Shown: one piece after another, positions 21,208 to 34,100 of the stretch
Numbering within the stretch: position 1 is the stretch's first letter
How the letters are laid out: each line of letters starts with the position of its first letter
Source of the DNA: Bradysia coprophila
Lineage: Eukaryota > Arthropoda > Insecta > Diptera > Sciaridae
Length of the DNA: 64,000 nt
Direction of reading: 5' to 3'
Assembly (NCBI RefSeq): GCF_014529535.1
Contig: NC_050738.1
Coordinates: 7,110,140-7,174,139 of the forward strand
Notes under the pieces: model-generated
What the model saw: the letters and a program-made list of their open reading frames with translations, nothing else
Database searches by the model: none
Told to the model about the DNA's origin: nothing
Made by a program: the position numbers and the translations under genes

Positions 21208-24093
21208 ATGAAACGCAACCTGGTGAAATTCCTCAAACTTCTGATTTTAACATCAGTGACCGTCCTACTCACCGTATTCCTGTACAAAACGTTCCACAAT
21301 GTATTCAAAATATCCGATGAGTACGATGATATTCCGCGGCCACCGACAGCTATGTACAGAGAGAATACACATCCGAGGCATGGGGCATTCTTCAGTGGGG
21401 CGCCGAAAAATGAAAAAATGATCAAGACCGATTGGCACGACCGCACGTATATTAACTATGAACAGCATCGTACTGGCATTGGTGAACATGGCGAGGCGGC
21501 ACATTTGGGTCCAGAGGACGAGAAGGAAAGAAAACGTCTGTTCAGTCAGAATGGATTCAATGGACTTTTAAGCGATAGAATTGCGTTGAATCGTTCCGTT
21601 AAAGACATTCGTCACCATGGGTAAGTCGCTTTCATTAGCCACCCAATGTATTTTCAATCCATCGTGTCATGTGAATATGTTTCATCAACAGCTGTAAAAA
21701 CATTCACTACCTAATCGATCTGCCAACTGTAAGCGTGGTAGTTCCATTTTTCGATGAGCATTGGAGCACACTACTTCGTACGTGCTACAGCGTTTTAAAT
21801 CGATCACCAGCTGAATTGATAGTCGAAATTATTTTGGTTGATGATCACAGCACAAAAGAGTTTTTGAAACAGAAACTCGATGATTACATTGCCCTCCATT
21901 TGCCAAAAGTAAAAGTTGTTCGTCTTCCGGAACGATCTGGACTAATTACAGCTCGACTAGAAGGTGCTAAAGTTGCAACAGGAGATGTTCTCATATTTTT
22001 AGATTCGCACACCGAAGCGAATACGAACTGGCTGCCTCCGTTATTAGGTAAGATGACATAGAAGTTAATGGTGAAACTAAACAAAAATTGAAAAAACAAA
22101 AAAATCACAGAGCCAATTGCACTCAACTACAAAGTCTGTGTGTGTCCGTTCATCGATGTTATTGCATACGACACATTCGAATATAGAGCACAAGACGAAG
22201 GAGCTCGTGGCGCTTTCGATTGGCAATTTTACTACAAACGCTTGCCGCTGCTGCCTGATGATTTAGCCCATCCAACCCGTCCATTCAAAAGTCCAGTAAT
22301 GGCCGGTGGATTATTCGCTATTGCAGCGAAATTTTTCTGGGAATTGGGAGGCTACGACAGCGGCTTAGACATCTGGGGAGGAGAGCAATACGAATTAAGT
22401 TTTAAGATATGGCAATGTGGCGGTGAAATGTACGATGCACCGTGTTCGCGGGTCGGTCATATCTACCGAGGTTCAGTACCGTTTTCGAATCCAAGGAAAA
22501 CCGATTACTTACACAGAGTGAGTGTCTTGTTCAGCGTCATTCGTTTCTCTTTACAATCTCGAATTTTTCTTCATTTTTAAGAACTACAAAAGAGTGGCTG
22601 AAGTCTGGATGGACGAGTACGCTGAGTACTTGTACAAACGTTCACCTGAAGTGTACAAACATATCGATGTTGGTGACATATCTCAACAACTAGCCATTCG
22701 CGAAAAATTGCAGTGCAAACCGTTCAAATGGTTCATGGAAGAGATTGCTTTCGATTTGCCGAAGAAGTATCCACCCATCGAACCACCAGATTTTGCTTCC
22801 GGATTCATTCGAAGTGTTGCTCATCCGAAATTATGTGCAGACACATTGAATCACGGCGCTCAAGGAAGAGTTGGCTTATTTTCGTGCGGAACGAGTCCCG
22901 AATCACATCTCAATCAACGGTTTAAGTTGTCGTGGCACAAAGACATCAGATCGCACAAGTGAGTTGTTTGTAGGAGAAATTCCGTTTCGTAGTCGATTTT
23001 AATTTCGGTTTTATTAGATCACACTGTTGGGATGTACCTACCTCACAGAAAAATGCTGAGATTGTCTTTTACGATTGTCATGGTGGAGGCGGTAATCAGG
23101 AGTGGAGATATGATATAGTAAGTCGAATTTATAAAAAATTGTATAAAGGGCAGACGTATCACTTAATCTGCTACTTCTTATGTTGAAATTATCGCAGAAA
23201 ATCTTCCACTGTTTGATGCAGTGTCTGCAATTTCATTAGTTTTAACATGATAGTGAACAGTCAATATCAGAGATAAAAGCTTCCGTGTGTGTTAACTATA
23301 AAAGTCGTCTTTCGTCATCGATCGTGTTTTGGGTTGACCTGTTTCAATTCAGGTTGACCCGAACCGGATTTCGGGCTAGACCCGAACTTTTTAATTTCGG
23401 GTTCAACCCGAACCGGACCGGAACGTTTACTCTCGGGTTTCACCTAAACCTGAAATTTTCGGCATGTATCGGGCCCGAAATCTTTGCACCACAAATCACA
23501 AAATTTTACGAACCAAAATTTTACCGGTTTCATCCCAAAAACTTCAGGTTCAGCTCAAACCAGAAAGTTCAGTTTTGTGTCAGATTTGGGTCAAACCAAT
23601 TCAGGTTGAATTTCTGGCTCAGATCAAGTTCGACCCGTTCAGAGAATTAATCGGCAACTAGTCCAACGTTCGTTTAACCCTTGGATCTTACTTTGAATCA
23701 AATCCGATCCGAATAAGAAATGACAAACTATTTATGATTAGGCTTCTGCAAACCACAAGCGTATACGGAGTAATCGCTGCTTCTGTTGCTTAAACCATTT
23801 TTGTTGCAACACTTTCCCATTGATTTTTTCACTCTCGTTGTTATCGCTAACTGATGGTCTACATGAATAAGACAGCGAGAATATTTAAATATCTCTAATT
23901 TGGTGCTCTCTTTCAATTTTAGAACAAAAAATGGATAATGCAAGGCAGAAATAAACGGTGCCTGGACTGTGATCCTGTGGAAATGACTCTGTTCGTGAAT
24001 GTATGCGACGAAAACAACGAAAATATGAAATGGGAATTTAGTGTTGTGAATGAGGAAGCACTGAAAAACTTCGACAATATCGGACCGAGGTAG
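21208..24093 (+). CDS. Polypeptide N-acetylgalactosaminyltransferase, GALNT10/Pgant6-like, 607 aa
   Basis: This Golgi type II membrane enzyme moves GalNAc from UDP-GalNAc to Ser/Thr, starting mucin-type O-glycans. Exons: 21208-21620, 21692-22047, 22111-22517, 22582-22958, 23018-23117, 23923-24093; all GT-AG and in frame (608 codons with stop). A short cytosolic tail ([10 protein letters not shown]) precedes a membrane anchor at about residues 10-28. The GT2/GT27 catalytic domain follows: [18 protein letters not shown], the metal-binding DSH (242-244), [16 protein letters not shown] and [17 protein letters not shown] (345-361), then [10 protein letters not shown] ricin-type lectin domain ends the protein (about 465-600) with three QxW-like repeats ([22 protein letters not shown]) and LCADTL, HCWDVP and RCLDCD. 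The stretch [15 protein letters not shown] and the length point to the GALNT10 branch, but the exact insect orthologue is uncertain. An AATAAA follows at 24265. Confidence 0.95.
23325..23650. repeat. Degenerate GGGTTGACCCGAACCGG word repeat in the GalNAc-transferase intron 5
   Basis: Short partly palindromic words (GGTTGACCCGAACCGG, CGGGTTCAACCCGAACCGG, TCGGGTTTCACC) recur with no strict period, and the tract is GC-richer than its surroundings. A 121-codon frame across it (23285-23650) is a by-product of the repeat and contains no real domain. Confidence 0.7.
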
Positions 24094-24264
24094 TATTAAC
24101 GATATGCCATTCGTTTGCCATAAAATAGTTTCGTTTAATGTGTGCTTTTAAATGGAACTCTGATTTTGTAATGGATAGAATTGTGAGTATAATTGTATAG
24201 ATATCGATATTTCGTAAGTGATAATGCGATGAGTGATGATAATGTTCTACATATCGTTTTGTGT

Positions 24265-24270
24265 AATAAA
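24265..24270 (+). terminator. GalNAc-transferase polyadenylation signal
   Basis: AATAAA about 172 bp after the stop codon, in an AT-rich context. No better signal is nearby. Confidence 0.7.
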
Positions 24271-24998
24271 GAGAAGTAATTTCATTGTTAAAAAGGTTGA
24301 GGTTTTATTGCGTCATGTGTCCAACAGGAGTCATAAGTACGAAAATTGAAGTATCCAGAGCTGAACCTTTTAGAAACATTAGGAGTATCACAACCAAATT
24401 ATCAAATCTGTTACTTCATTCTGGTAAACTGCTCGAAAAACGATTTCCAAGGAAATAACAAAAGAATTACTTGATAAGAATTGTTAGTTCCACTTTAAAT
24501 TGTTTTTTTATCAAAATACCGGCAGTGCTCGTCACAAATCTAGCACTTCAATATTTTTATCAGACACTTCGCTATACTTATAAGAGAACAATAGCTAGAG
24601 CTCATCACTTTTACTTACCGCCGATGTCCATAGCAACTCTTTCTATAAGGTTAGAGCTGATTGTTGTGTAACAGAGTTGGTCATATGGCAACCATATCAC
24701 CAATATAATCGCAGAACCTTTTACTTCTTTTGTTAAAAGTATTTTCAACCACAGATCGATTCAAGATCTTTACTCGTAATCAGTGGATGGCGTTGCCAAT
24801 GAAAACTGTCTTCGAGATCTTAAAATGCAAATTTTTCATATTATGTCGAATGCATTGCCATGTCATTATGTTCACTTATCGATTAAATAGTTTTTTTTTC
24901 ATTTTATGCACTTGTGCAGATTATGTATGCTGGCTAACCTGAATTATCGATCAAACAAACTGAGAACAGTCCACTAGTCATTTTGTAAGCAAGAAGTA
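24271..24998. other. Intergenic region before the 590-aa gene
   Basis: Short frames only. No conserved protein, RNA gene or repeat was recognised. The promoter of the next gene is presumably in the last few hundred bases, but no core element is clear. Confidence 0.4.
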
Positions 24999-27131
24999 AT
25001 GAGTTCTGTGAGTAAAACCGGCTTAATAGCAAGCCCCAAAAAGAAAATTCATCGTCACAAGCAGGTCCACAACCCTTTCTTTATATTCGCCTTACATTCC
25101 ATTTAACATAAACTGTCGTTACCACAGCAGACTACCGATGTACTAAATTTATCGAAATGTGCGATTGCCAAGCCAGTTCAATTTTCTTTGCGTCCGTTCG
25201 GCGGTCTATTCAATCCCTATTCGAAAGGATGTTCCATTCTTTGCAATCATCCTGGCCCGAATGAAGTGAAAGATGTTGTTAAACAAGTTAAAGAGACCTG
25301 GATCAGTGAAGGCAAAGGTCATTTCTATCGGGAGGAGAATCATGGTAGAAACGACATTGATGTGTTTGACAGTGACATTCAGGAACATATTCCGGAGGAG
25401 TTCTTTCGCCGGTACACCGGCTCGGATTCGCGTCCATTAACGCCAACGCCGACGGTAGCTAGTGGACGGACACGAACTAGTGCCGGTTCGCATATAAATG
25501 CGAGACGTTGTTTTACGCCAGATCCGGTTAATAGCATGGCGAAGGAGAGAAAGCAGCTGATTTTGGACTTGAGGCATTGAGAAATTTGGTTGTAGATTTG
25601 ATATGGAAACTAAATTTTAATATTTTAGGAGGAGTCATAGTCAAGAAACATTATTCTGGAATGCTTCGTCTGAACTTACACCCAGCGTACAGAATCAAGA
25701 AAAGACCCAGCAAACAGACTCTCCACCAAAAAATCAAAGACTGTGCGAAATCGAGGCGAGAAAAAAGTCTGCAGAAAAGGTTTGGTTTGGCTAACGACGT
25801 AACGATGTTCATTTTCATTTGGAACTAAAATTGATCTTCCACAGAAAGCACAACAGGCAAAATTAGAAGCAGAAGCCAAAGCTAATCAAATTGAGTGCAT
25901 AAATGATCAGGATGAAGTTGAAGACGAAGGGGATGAGCCGCGTAGACGCGGAAAGCGTAAATCGAAGAAGTCAAAGGTACCAGCAACTACTACATTTCAA
26001 GTTAGCCAAGAACCAGAAACGCAAATAGCAACATTGGGTCCTGACGATTCACCGAATCCGAGTGGCAGACCATCACTGATACCGAATGAACAGAGAATAC
26101 CCCGATTATCGTTGTTGATGAAAGGTCAATCGAATGACTCGCGCGAAGAATATTTAAAATCGAGTTTTATCAGCGAAGAAGCTTTGAAATTCTTGCGATG
26201 TGGACTGAATATAGATGTGGTGGAGAGTAATTTTGAGCGATATGTACGATCAATGGCGTTTCGTCTGGATAGATATTTGACTACTAATCCTATTTGTAGA
26301 TGAGTAAAGCTTTGCAGGAAGCCTTTCGTACGATTCCTCCGGAAAAACTTGAATATGAAAGCGAGGCGCTTAGAAAATTCAAGGAAACTATCGACATAAC
26401 TGAGGTGGATAACGAAAAATGGTTGAAAATGCCACGAAAATATACGAGACGATCAGCTCGATTTGGCTTGACTGTAAGGATTACTTAACTTCTTTAACGA
26501 GTTTGCCGTCACGAAATTAATTGTTTTTGATTAGGTGAATACTTACGAGCTCGCAACTATGACACCATTCCAATACATCAGCAAGCACGTTTGGATATCA
26601 GAGCATCGGAAGCAACATTATCGTTTCGTTTTCAAGAAATTCTTACCAGACCCGACCGAAGAAACTCAAGGTAAAACGAGTCAACCGAATCCCGAACACA
26701 TTACCGATTTTCCCCATCCAAAACCAAAGTACGAAGAGCGAACTATTTCATTTATCGACGTTCGGAACGCTTTGTCCGATGCTCTAGGATTTTACGGAAC
26801 AGCCGAGAAAATCACTGAAATTTTGGATATTCTCTGCATGAACGAAAATGATCACAAAGTTTTGAATTTTCGGTCGTGGTGTGGTCTTATCGCGTTCAGC
26901 GAACGGTATTTGAATAAATTGTCGCATGAAGAGGATCCGAGAGATGAGGTCAGTAATGCCCTTATTTCGTACGGTTGTGGTATACAAGTTATGAAACGTT
27001 CTTTTTAGGTGGAAATCATAGATTTCGAATCATTGGAACGAAAATTTTCGTACGTGAATGTTTCGGAAGAGCTGAAACATGTTTTGAATTTGATAAAAAG
27101 CGACCGTGCAAGTAAATCGGTGGAAAATTGA
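24999..27131 (+). CDS. Uncharacterised 590-aa protein, 7 exons
   Basis: I do not recognise this protein. Exons: 24999-25064, 25128-25573, 25629-25779, 25845-26243, 26300-26473, 26535-26948, 27009-27131. The frame is kept throughout (591 codons with stop). The N-terminal half is polar, with HFYREENHGRNDIDVFD and a Thr/Pro/Ser-rich stretch (about 115-145). Then come KERKQLILDLRRSHSQETLF, a charged helix EARKKSAEKKAQQAKLEAEA and a basic patch RRRGKRKSKKSK (about 245-256). The C-terminal half is globular: WLKMPRKYTRRSARFG, TMTPFQYISKHVW, then paired helices (ISFIDVRNALSDALGF, LNFRSWCGLIAFSERYL) that could be a degenerate EF-hand pair without calcium loops. Intron 2 (25574-25628) appears to use a GC donor; no GT site keeps the frame there with the natural acceptor. 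A MITE sits 22 bp after the stop. Confidence 0.75.
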
Positions 27132-27153
27132 AAAATTATTTCGTCGAAACGTA

Positions 27154-27366
27154 CAGTCAGAGGCAGTGAAATTTAAGCATGAATTTGCTTCAGCTGTTTT
27201 TCAGCTGATCCAAACAAACCATCAAAACTGTTTTGATCAGGTGAAAAACAGCTGAAGTAAATTAAATTTTGGTTTGACGTTTAAAATGTCATTTTGACAG
27301 ATGGAATAGACCGACTTTTGATCCCAACTGTCACAATTCATGCTGAAATTTCACTGCCTCTGACTG
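27154..27366. mobile_element. Full-length MITE, CAGTCAGAGGCAGTG family, in the 3' UTR
   Basis: The 213-bp element has inverted ends of about 30 bp (CAGTCAGAGGCAGTGAAATT and its mirror ending GCCTCTGACTG), flanked on both sides by TA (27152-27153, 27367-27368). TA duplication with CAGT-like ends is typical of Tc1/mariner non-autonomous elements. It lies between the stop codon of the 590-aa gene and the AATAAA at 27406, so it should be transcribed as a hairpin in that 3' UTR. Confidence 0.92.
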
Positions 27367-27405
27367 TAAGTTCCAAATTCAAAAAATACATTTCTTTCCA
27401 CCGTT

Positions 27406-27411
27406 AATAAA
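27406..27411 (+). terminator. Polyadenylation signal of the 590-aa gene
   Basis: AATAAA about 275 bp after the stop, just beyond the MITE. Confidence 0.6.
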
Positions 27412-29395
27412 TATAGTTTGAATTTACGAAAATATTGTCATGGAATATCATCCAGCATCCGTACTAACCTACGAACCAAAATTTGTTTTGTTGCGATTCT
27501 ATTTACAAACAAATTTTCGCAGGCTTTACGATACTAAAGATCATAAAAAGGAAAAATTTCCTCGAATATTATACAGACAGCACATGAAATCAATCAATTG
27601 AAGCATAACATTGCGTAAATGTAAGAGAATAAACAAAAACGTAGTAACGACAAAAAAAAAATGCCAGCGAACAAAAAACCACCTGTTCACGACCTATGCT
27701 TTTGTTCTTTTTCAATGTTAACACGTGAGAATTCGGGGAGCAAAAATTTTTTTTGCTCACAATTGTCGTCCTTTTCCTGCTCACATACGAATCAGATTTT
27801 GCGCAAAGGTGTACTGAGCGGTGTACGGCCAAGTTCTCCTCAGTTGAAACCCAAAATTCAATTTAAACTTTCAATTCAGTTGTTGTTTATGAACTCGCTG
27901 GTAAGGTCGACTTGAACGGCACCGAATTTACGATTTGTATGATATTGAAAAGATTGCGACTTTGCACTTAAGAAATATTAGGCTCTAAAAGTTGATTACA
28001 AATTTTCGTATTAAACACGCAGATTTATTTTGCAGAACGTATATTATGTATGTTCTATATACTCATGCTATAGAATAAATTCATAAAAAAATCGTATATC
28101 ATACATTCGTCAGAATATATATATGTACATTGAGTGGATCCTCCCGTGAAAGTGAAAGTTCATTTCTATCACAAAGTGTTTATTTCGTGCGTGTTATTTT
28201 CAATATTTTTCCTTCCATTTTACGGTAAAGGTTTCTTTTGTTTTTCCTAAAAAGAGATTTTTTTTATTCCGTCGTGCGAGTGTGTGTGGTATATAGAGAA
28301 AGAAAACGCGATTATTCTTAAATATTTAAAAATTGAGTTTATTGTGACACACTGGCAATAGGCGTATAAATCCATGGCACAAGATTGAATATAATATAGA
28401 CTTTGGCTTGATGTTGTTAATAGGGTGAGAAATTTTTTTATTTATGCTGAAGTTGAGTGAATATATTTTCCCGTACCGTTATTGTTATTGGGAAATTATT
28501 CACATGTACACGTCGTGCACGATTCATCAAAAAATTATAAAGGAAAATTTTTGATGGTTTTTTTTCGGTCGTTTCCGAAAGTTTTATTATTGTTTTGAAT
28601 TTATTTTATTTTAATCAAAAAAAAATTTTTTTTTACGTTTTTCGACTTTGTTACATTTATTTATAGAACCGAATTCGACATTCATTCAACAACCCAGTCA
28701 TTGATTGAGTTGTGGAACTTGTAAAAAAAAATTCATTCAGTTTATTCACTTGAATCAACCGATTGAATAAATTGCTTTACAAAGGAAAGAAAATATATTC
28801 AAACTTTTTGTATTCCGCTTCAGGCTGTATCGACCCCTGTGTCACCAATGTAAGCACCAGAAAATAAATGTAAAGAACAGTCAAATTTTGAAGTGAAATT
28901 GTTTGAATACGTACCACATATTGGATAGTATTTGTCTAGAATCAATAAATAACGGTACTGTAACAGAATGTTCAAAAACGGTCGTAGAAATGTGAAATCA
29001 CAGTTGGAGCTTGGAAAAAAGGTTTGTTGTGCAAAGTACCATCAGTAAAATGATCCACTTTGCACAAGTCCCATTTACTACGTTTGCGTCATCATATGCA
29101 TAAAATTGTGGAGAAAATACAGACAACTCTGCAGTGCAATCACTTTTTCCCGTATCCATCTGTGCTGCAATTTGCATATTTACTGCATACTCCACATTAA
29201 TTCAATCATTCAATTCATAATTCCTAAATTTCATTTCAAACTTTTTCACATTTAAAAATCTTTTCGTTGCATCAAAGTAAATTCTTGTTTTCATTGTGAT
29301 TACCATTCCAGCCATGTTTTTGTTTTAAAAAAAACGGCTGTTGCTATTTGCACACTGGTGCTAATAGTCAGTTGATAGATTATTCGCACACTTGT
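27412..29395. other. No gene recognised; possible upstream region of another transcript
   Basis: Very AT-rich with homopolymer runs (28560-28640) and a short TA tract near 28117. The 28130-28330 stretch (CCCGTGAAAGTGAAAG, GCGTGTTATTTTC, GTGCGAGTGTGTGTGG) resembles insect 5'-UTR composition, but no start codon with a coding exon or donor can be supported. Confidence 0.3.
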
Positions 29396-29815
29396 GGCAT
29401 AGGCTCCTTGTGTTCCATGTTGTAAAAGGGAGCATTAGTTCCTTATTCTTTTCCTTATTGTTTTGAAACTGAAAGCATGAGCTCCTTAAGTTCTGTGTTA
29501 CAAAATGAAGCATAAGTTCCTTATGTTCCATGTTGTAAAAGGAAGATAAGCTTCTTCTGTTTCATGTTTGTAAAAGAAAGCATAATCCTTTCATGTTCAA
29601 TATTGTAAAAGTAAACACAAGTTTTTTATGTTTCATGTGGTAAAAGGAAGCATAAGCTACTTATGTTCCATGTTGCAACAGAAAACATAAGATTCTTATG
29701 TTCCATGTTTGTGAAAAGAAGCATAAGCTTCTCATGTTCCTGGTTGTAAAAGGAAGCAGAAGCTCTTTATGTTCCATTTCGTAAAAGGGAACATATGTTC
29801 TATGTTATATGTTGT
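29396..29815. repeat. 35-bp degenerate minisatellite
   Basis: About 12 diverged copies of a 35-bp unit, AAGCATAAGCTCCTTATG followed by TTCCATGTTGTAAAAGG. Copies differ by several bases and small indels, so it is older than the 37-bp and 18-bp arrays. No long open frame crosses it. A CTATTYGCACAC / GTGTGCGAATAG inverted word flanks it at about 29345 and 29955. Confidence 0.85.
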
Positions 29816-31121
29816 AAACCGATATACATAAAACCTTCTTCTTTAAATAATGATATTTCCGACACTTCTGAATATTTAAAGTGTGAGGTAAATAGATTTT
29901 GTATTCAATTGGTCATCATGTGCTAGTAGTCTCATAATTGACTTTTCGCACTCGTGTGCGAATAGTTACTTCGAAGAAAACCTTTGACTTGAGCAAATGG
30001 TTTTGAATTACAATTTTAACGGAACACTCGAAATAGCTGAAGTTGCTCATTGCTCACTGTAAAGTTACCATTTTCTTTGTCTTTACAAATCTTTTTTTTG
30101 TAAGACAAAGCAAGTAATTTCTATTCCGAAAGAAAAATGCTACATCACCGTTTGAAAGTCTCTATTTCTATTTTTTATTGTTAATCTCTTATGCATTCAA
30201 CAATGCAGATGCTTACAGTCTCTAATTTCAGGTACTGCAGGTACTACAGCTACAATCTGTAATTGAAGTCATTCGACGAACTGGGTTAAGAAATGTTCTA
30301 TTAGAAAATTAAGAAACTTTTCTTTTTTAAGTACAGTTCCTAGCATTGCAATTCGTATTTCATTTAAATTCGTCATAATTATGATTTACTGAAATGAATA
30401 AAAAAATGTCTTGGAACTTAATACAAAAGCATTAAGCCTCCTTTTGTGTGTGTGGAATAAAAATATTGTCAGCTCTAGTGTATACAGAGCTCATATCTGG
30501 AAAGTCTATTCAAATGTTCCAAAAGGAAACAAACATAATAGAAAATGATTCCCTTCCTTTCAAAAGTTGCACTTACGGCGACTAAGACATCATTCATTTC
30601 GTACGTCATCACGTTTTATTATATTGTTATTTGCCGAATGAAAATATAAAAAAAAATAAAAACTTGCTGGAGGCATTACAATAAAACAACACCACTTTAT
30701 TTTGATATGAATGACTGACGTGACTATACTACCAGTGCCTTCTTTTCCGTTGGGGAATCGGCTGTGGCGCCAGACATAAGCGACGCATGAAGTTTTTTTT
30801 ATTGTCATAATCAACGTTTTTAATCTTTCCTCAATTGATTAATTCTATCAAGTCAATCCTAAAGTAGACAAAACCTAACAGGGTAACAGGTGATAGTAAA
30901 GGAAGGTTAAACAGAAGCTCCTATTCGATTATTTTGACTTCATTGCTAGTTTCGCATATGAATGAGTTTTATAGTGATTTTAGGAAAAAAAGTAGAAGGG
31001 AAGAAATACTCAAATGTTAGTTAAGTTTGGGACGTTACTACTCAAACTTCGGACACTCTTCCTTGCCTAGGTTTTTGGAAGTCTGTAGGGATGTTGAGTA
31101 TTGGTATCATAAAAAAATTCC
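29816..31121. other. No gene recognised
   Basis: AT-rich sequence with no frame above about 75 codons of interest and no recognised motif. Confidence 0.4.
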
Positions 31122-31191
31122 TATTACAATCGCTAAACCGAACTGGTGGGCATACGTTATTTCGGTTTAGTTCGGTTTAGCGATTGTAATA
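31122..31191. repeat. 70-bp foldback with perfect 23-bp arms
   Basis: The left arm (31122-31144, core CAATCGCTAAACCGAACT) and right arm (31169-31191, core AGTTCGGTTTAGCGATTG) are exact reverse complements around a 24-bp loop. The loop itself contains one more TTCGGTTTAG word. Perfect arms imply recent origin or selection. Confidence 0.9.
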
Positions 31192-34100
31192 TTCACAATA
31201 TTCACTGCAAGCATTTCACCATAATTATTGAGCCTATGTCACTAGCAAAGAAATTTCCAACAGATTTAATCAAAATCTATTACTTCATAAGTTTCATCAT
31301 TCGTTTATGCTATAAAGTCTCGATAGACCAGAGCACTTAGCTACTTTTGTCGTCGTTTCCGACCACAGATGACATTAAAGTCTTCCTACCAACAAAGTAT
31401 GTTTTTTTCATCAAAATTTCTTCGTGTTAGAACTGGGTGCTGACCGTGCTTGCGATAAGTGTTTTTACAACCTCAATACCAAAAGTACTCTTTCCCTATC
31501 TTCTGAGTACTATGAAGAAAATAATTTACGCTCTCAATGTGCCAGGAAAGCCGTCCGATATTTAGTTAAATATATAAAATCCCAGGCATCGTAATCCTTA
31601 CAATTGATTTTTTTAACTTCTCGTTCATCATAATTTAAGACGGCACTGCTAACTCACTTTAGGATGATTTTCCTCCACTATATGTGTGAAACTTATAGAC
31701 ATAATAACACTTAATGCTATATGTTGTACAACGCAATAAAACAGATACGAATGGTGTGTAGTGTATAGTCAGCCTTGTTACACTTTTTTTTTTGCTAAAG
31801 GGCCCATAAAACAAACGAATTTGTCTTATGTTACATTTTTTTGTGCAAAGGGAGTACATCATTCTGGACGTCTACTTCTTTTCACTTAGCTCTATTTTAC
31901 ACTTTTTCATCATACAACGTTTTTGCGTTGTTGACGCTTCATAAAATTCAAACAGATACACTCGTAAAATTGATAAAAACCGCAGCACAAGTTTCCGTTT
32001 CATTACAGTATATTTCCACAAAAACTATCTTAAGACTCAGCAGTATAAATTCTGCTGAAAAACAAAACAAAACTTACGAAAGGAAAAAAAGAATCAAAAA
32101 GTCTTTTGCAAACAAAAGTTTTACTGTTGTGTTGTCGGTTTTATAGAAAGTAACGAAATATGTTCTTATATTAAGCAAGGTGTACGGAATAAATAACACA
32201 TCCAACATAATACAATAAAATAGAATTCCGAGGATGGTTACATCAAACAATTGTTTGAGAAAAATTTTTGCCGAAGTTTTCTTCAAGAATTCAAGTTAGC
32301 TAACATTATATGAAACGAAACGCAAGTATAGAACGGACATGAAACGAGATAAAACTTTTATACATATTATAAAACCACCAGATCGTTTCTATTCATCGCA
32401 GAGCTTAAGTACCTCTTTCAAATAGAGAGGTTCTATAATGAAATGAAAAAAAAAAATGCAAATTTTTCCAATTGGTACTTTTTGCAGCAATAATAATTTT
32501 CCAATATTTTCCCTATTGAATGTGTCTTATTATTGATTCACGTCGGTTCTTTGATGGAAATGAAAGATAAATAATTTGTTTCGATTAAAATCGCAAATTT
32601 GAATTGATTTAGTGGAGAAAGGAAAAAATACTTAATTTTCATTCGAATAGGACGGTATACAAAAGTCTATAACAAAAAAACTTTTTCAATCAAATTTTAC
32701 GTTGAACATTTATCATTATAAATTTTCCGCGCAAATAATAAATATTCAACATTTTCCACTGTTTCGCATTTATTCCTACTTTAAATAAATGAACAAAATG
32801 AACACACACATATACACCCGTCAATAAATCTCTCTACCCGCAAAAGTTTCCCATTTTACAATTTCCAACTCCATTCAACAAATCCCAAAACCAATGAAAA
32901 GAAAATGAATAAATTTCAATTTGTTATAAAATTATATCCGCAACATGACATGCACAATACAATTTACATTTGGAAATCTTCTTTTCCTCATCTGCTTCCT
33001 GTTTCTTCAATATTTTGCGCGGTAGAGATATTTATTTTGTTGAAATTCACTTGCATTTCTTCGTACAGATGATTGTTTTCTGTCACTTGCATTTTGTGGG
33101 TTTTATATTGGATAAGAAATGCCGGGAAATGAATGTACTTTAGATTAATAAAAGAGAAGCTGTCATTTTTCTATTGACATTTGGCGAGACATCCATAGAA
33201 TATAATCTCAGTATTTCTATTAGCTGATAAATAAGAGGAAATGGCCTTAATTTTAGTAAAATGTCGCTCCTTACAATTGTTTACGAACTGGATCTAAGTG
33301 TTTCATTTCTGTACAAAAATATTTTTTGAAAATAAAAGAAATGAAATGAAAAATGAACTCACACGCCATGACTCAAGGTGTTGCTGATGAATCAAAATGG
33401 TTCCAATTAGTCAATCCGCCCGCTTTACCTTTTATAAATTGTTTCTTTATCTCATGGCCGGAAAAGCGGTTTTACAAAATAGATTTTTGCATCACTTGAA
33501 AACCACGGAAAACTTGATAAACCACGAAATTGTGTACGTGTGAATTTCTATACCGAGAGAATTAACCGCTGTCATCTGCTATCGACAACGACACCAATAA
33601 TAAACGACAAGCTTTGACAAATGAAGTTTTATATAGCAAAAAGCGTGGTCAAAACAAATGAAGTAAAAGATTTCTGAAATCAATCTTTGAAATTTTTTCG
33701 ATTAAATGAAGTAATAGATCAGATAGTTGAACTGTTAAAATGCTTGCCATCTATGACAGGTTAATTTGCATTAGTATTTTACACGCATTATGATACGAAA
33801 GACACAAAACAAAAACAGCAAAAGAGCGAGAAAATTAACTCCACGTTTGTATTCATTAATTCAAAACATGTCGCATGTATGCAAGTAGCCATTTTCACTC
33901 CTTGGACTGTTTGCAAGTACTGTGAACAACGTTTACTTGCTCTCCTGAAAAACGTTGCTTTCGAATTACATTCGTCGCGTGAATTAAAATTAAAATTCAA
34001 ATATCTTCTGAATAAGATAAGATTTTTTGAAAATCCTTTTTTTCCTATCCAAATAAGTTAGCAAAGACATTTTGCTTACTTTTGTCGTCGTTATCGTTAA

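Noticed and set aside
21165..21504. Minus-strand frames of 79-93 codons
   Set aside because: They are antisense shadows of GalNAc-transferase exon 1.
23285..23650. 121-codon plus-strand frame in GalNAc-transferase intron 5
   Set aside because: It reads through a degenerate GGGTTGACCCGAACC repeat and would add a meaningless insert; the exons on either side join in phase without it.
25528..25533. GTTAAT as an alternative donor for intron 2 of the 590-aa gene
   Set aside because: It is phase 0 and does not fit the strong acceptor at 25628. It would need a weak internal acceptor and would delete a natural helix.
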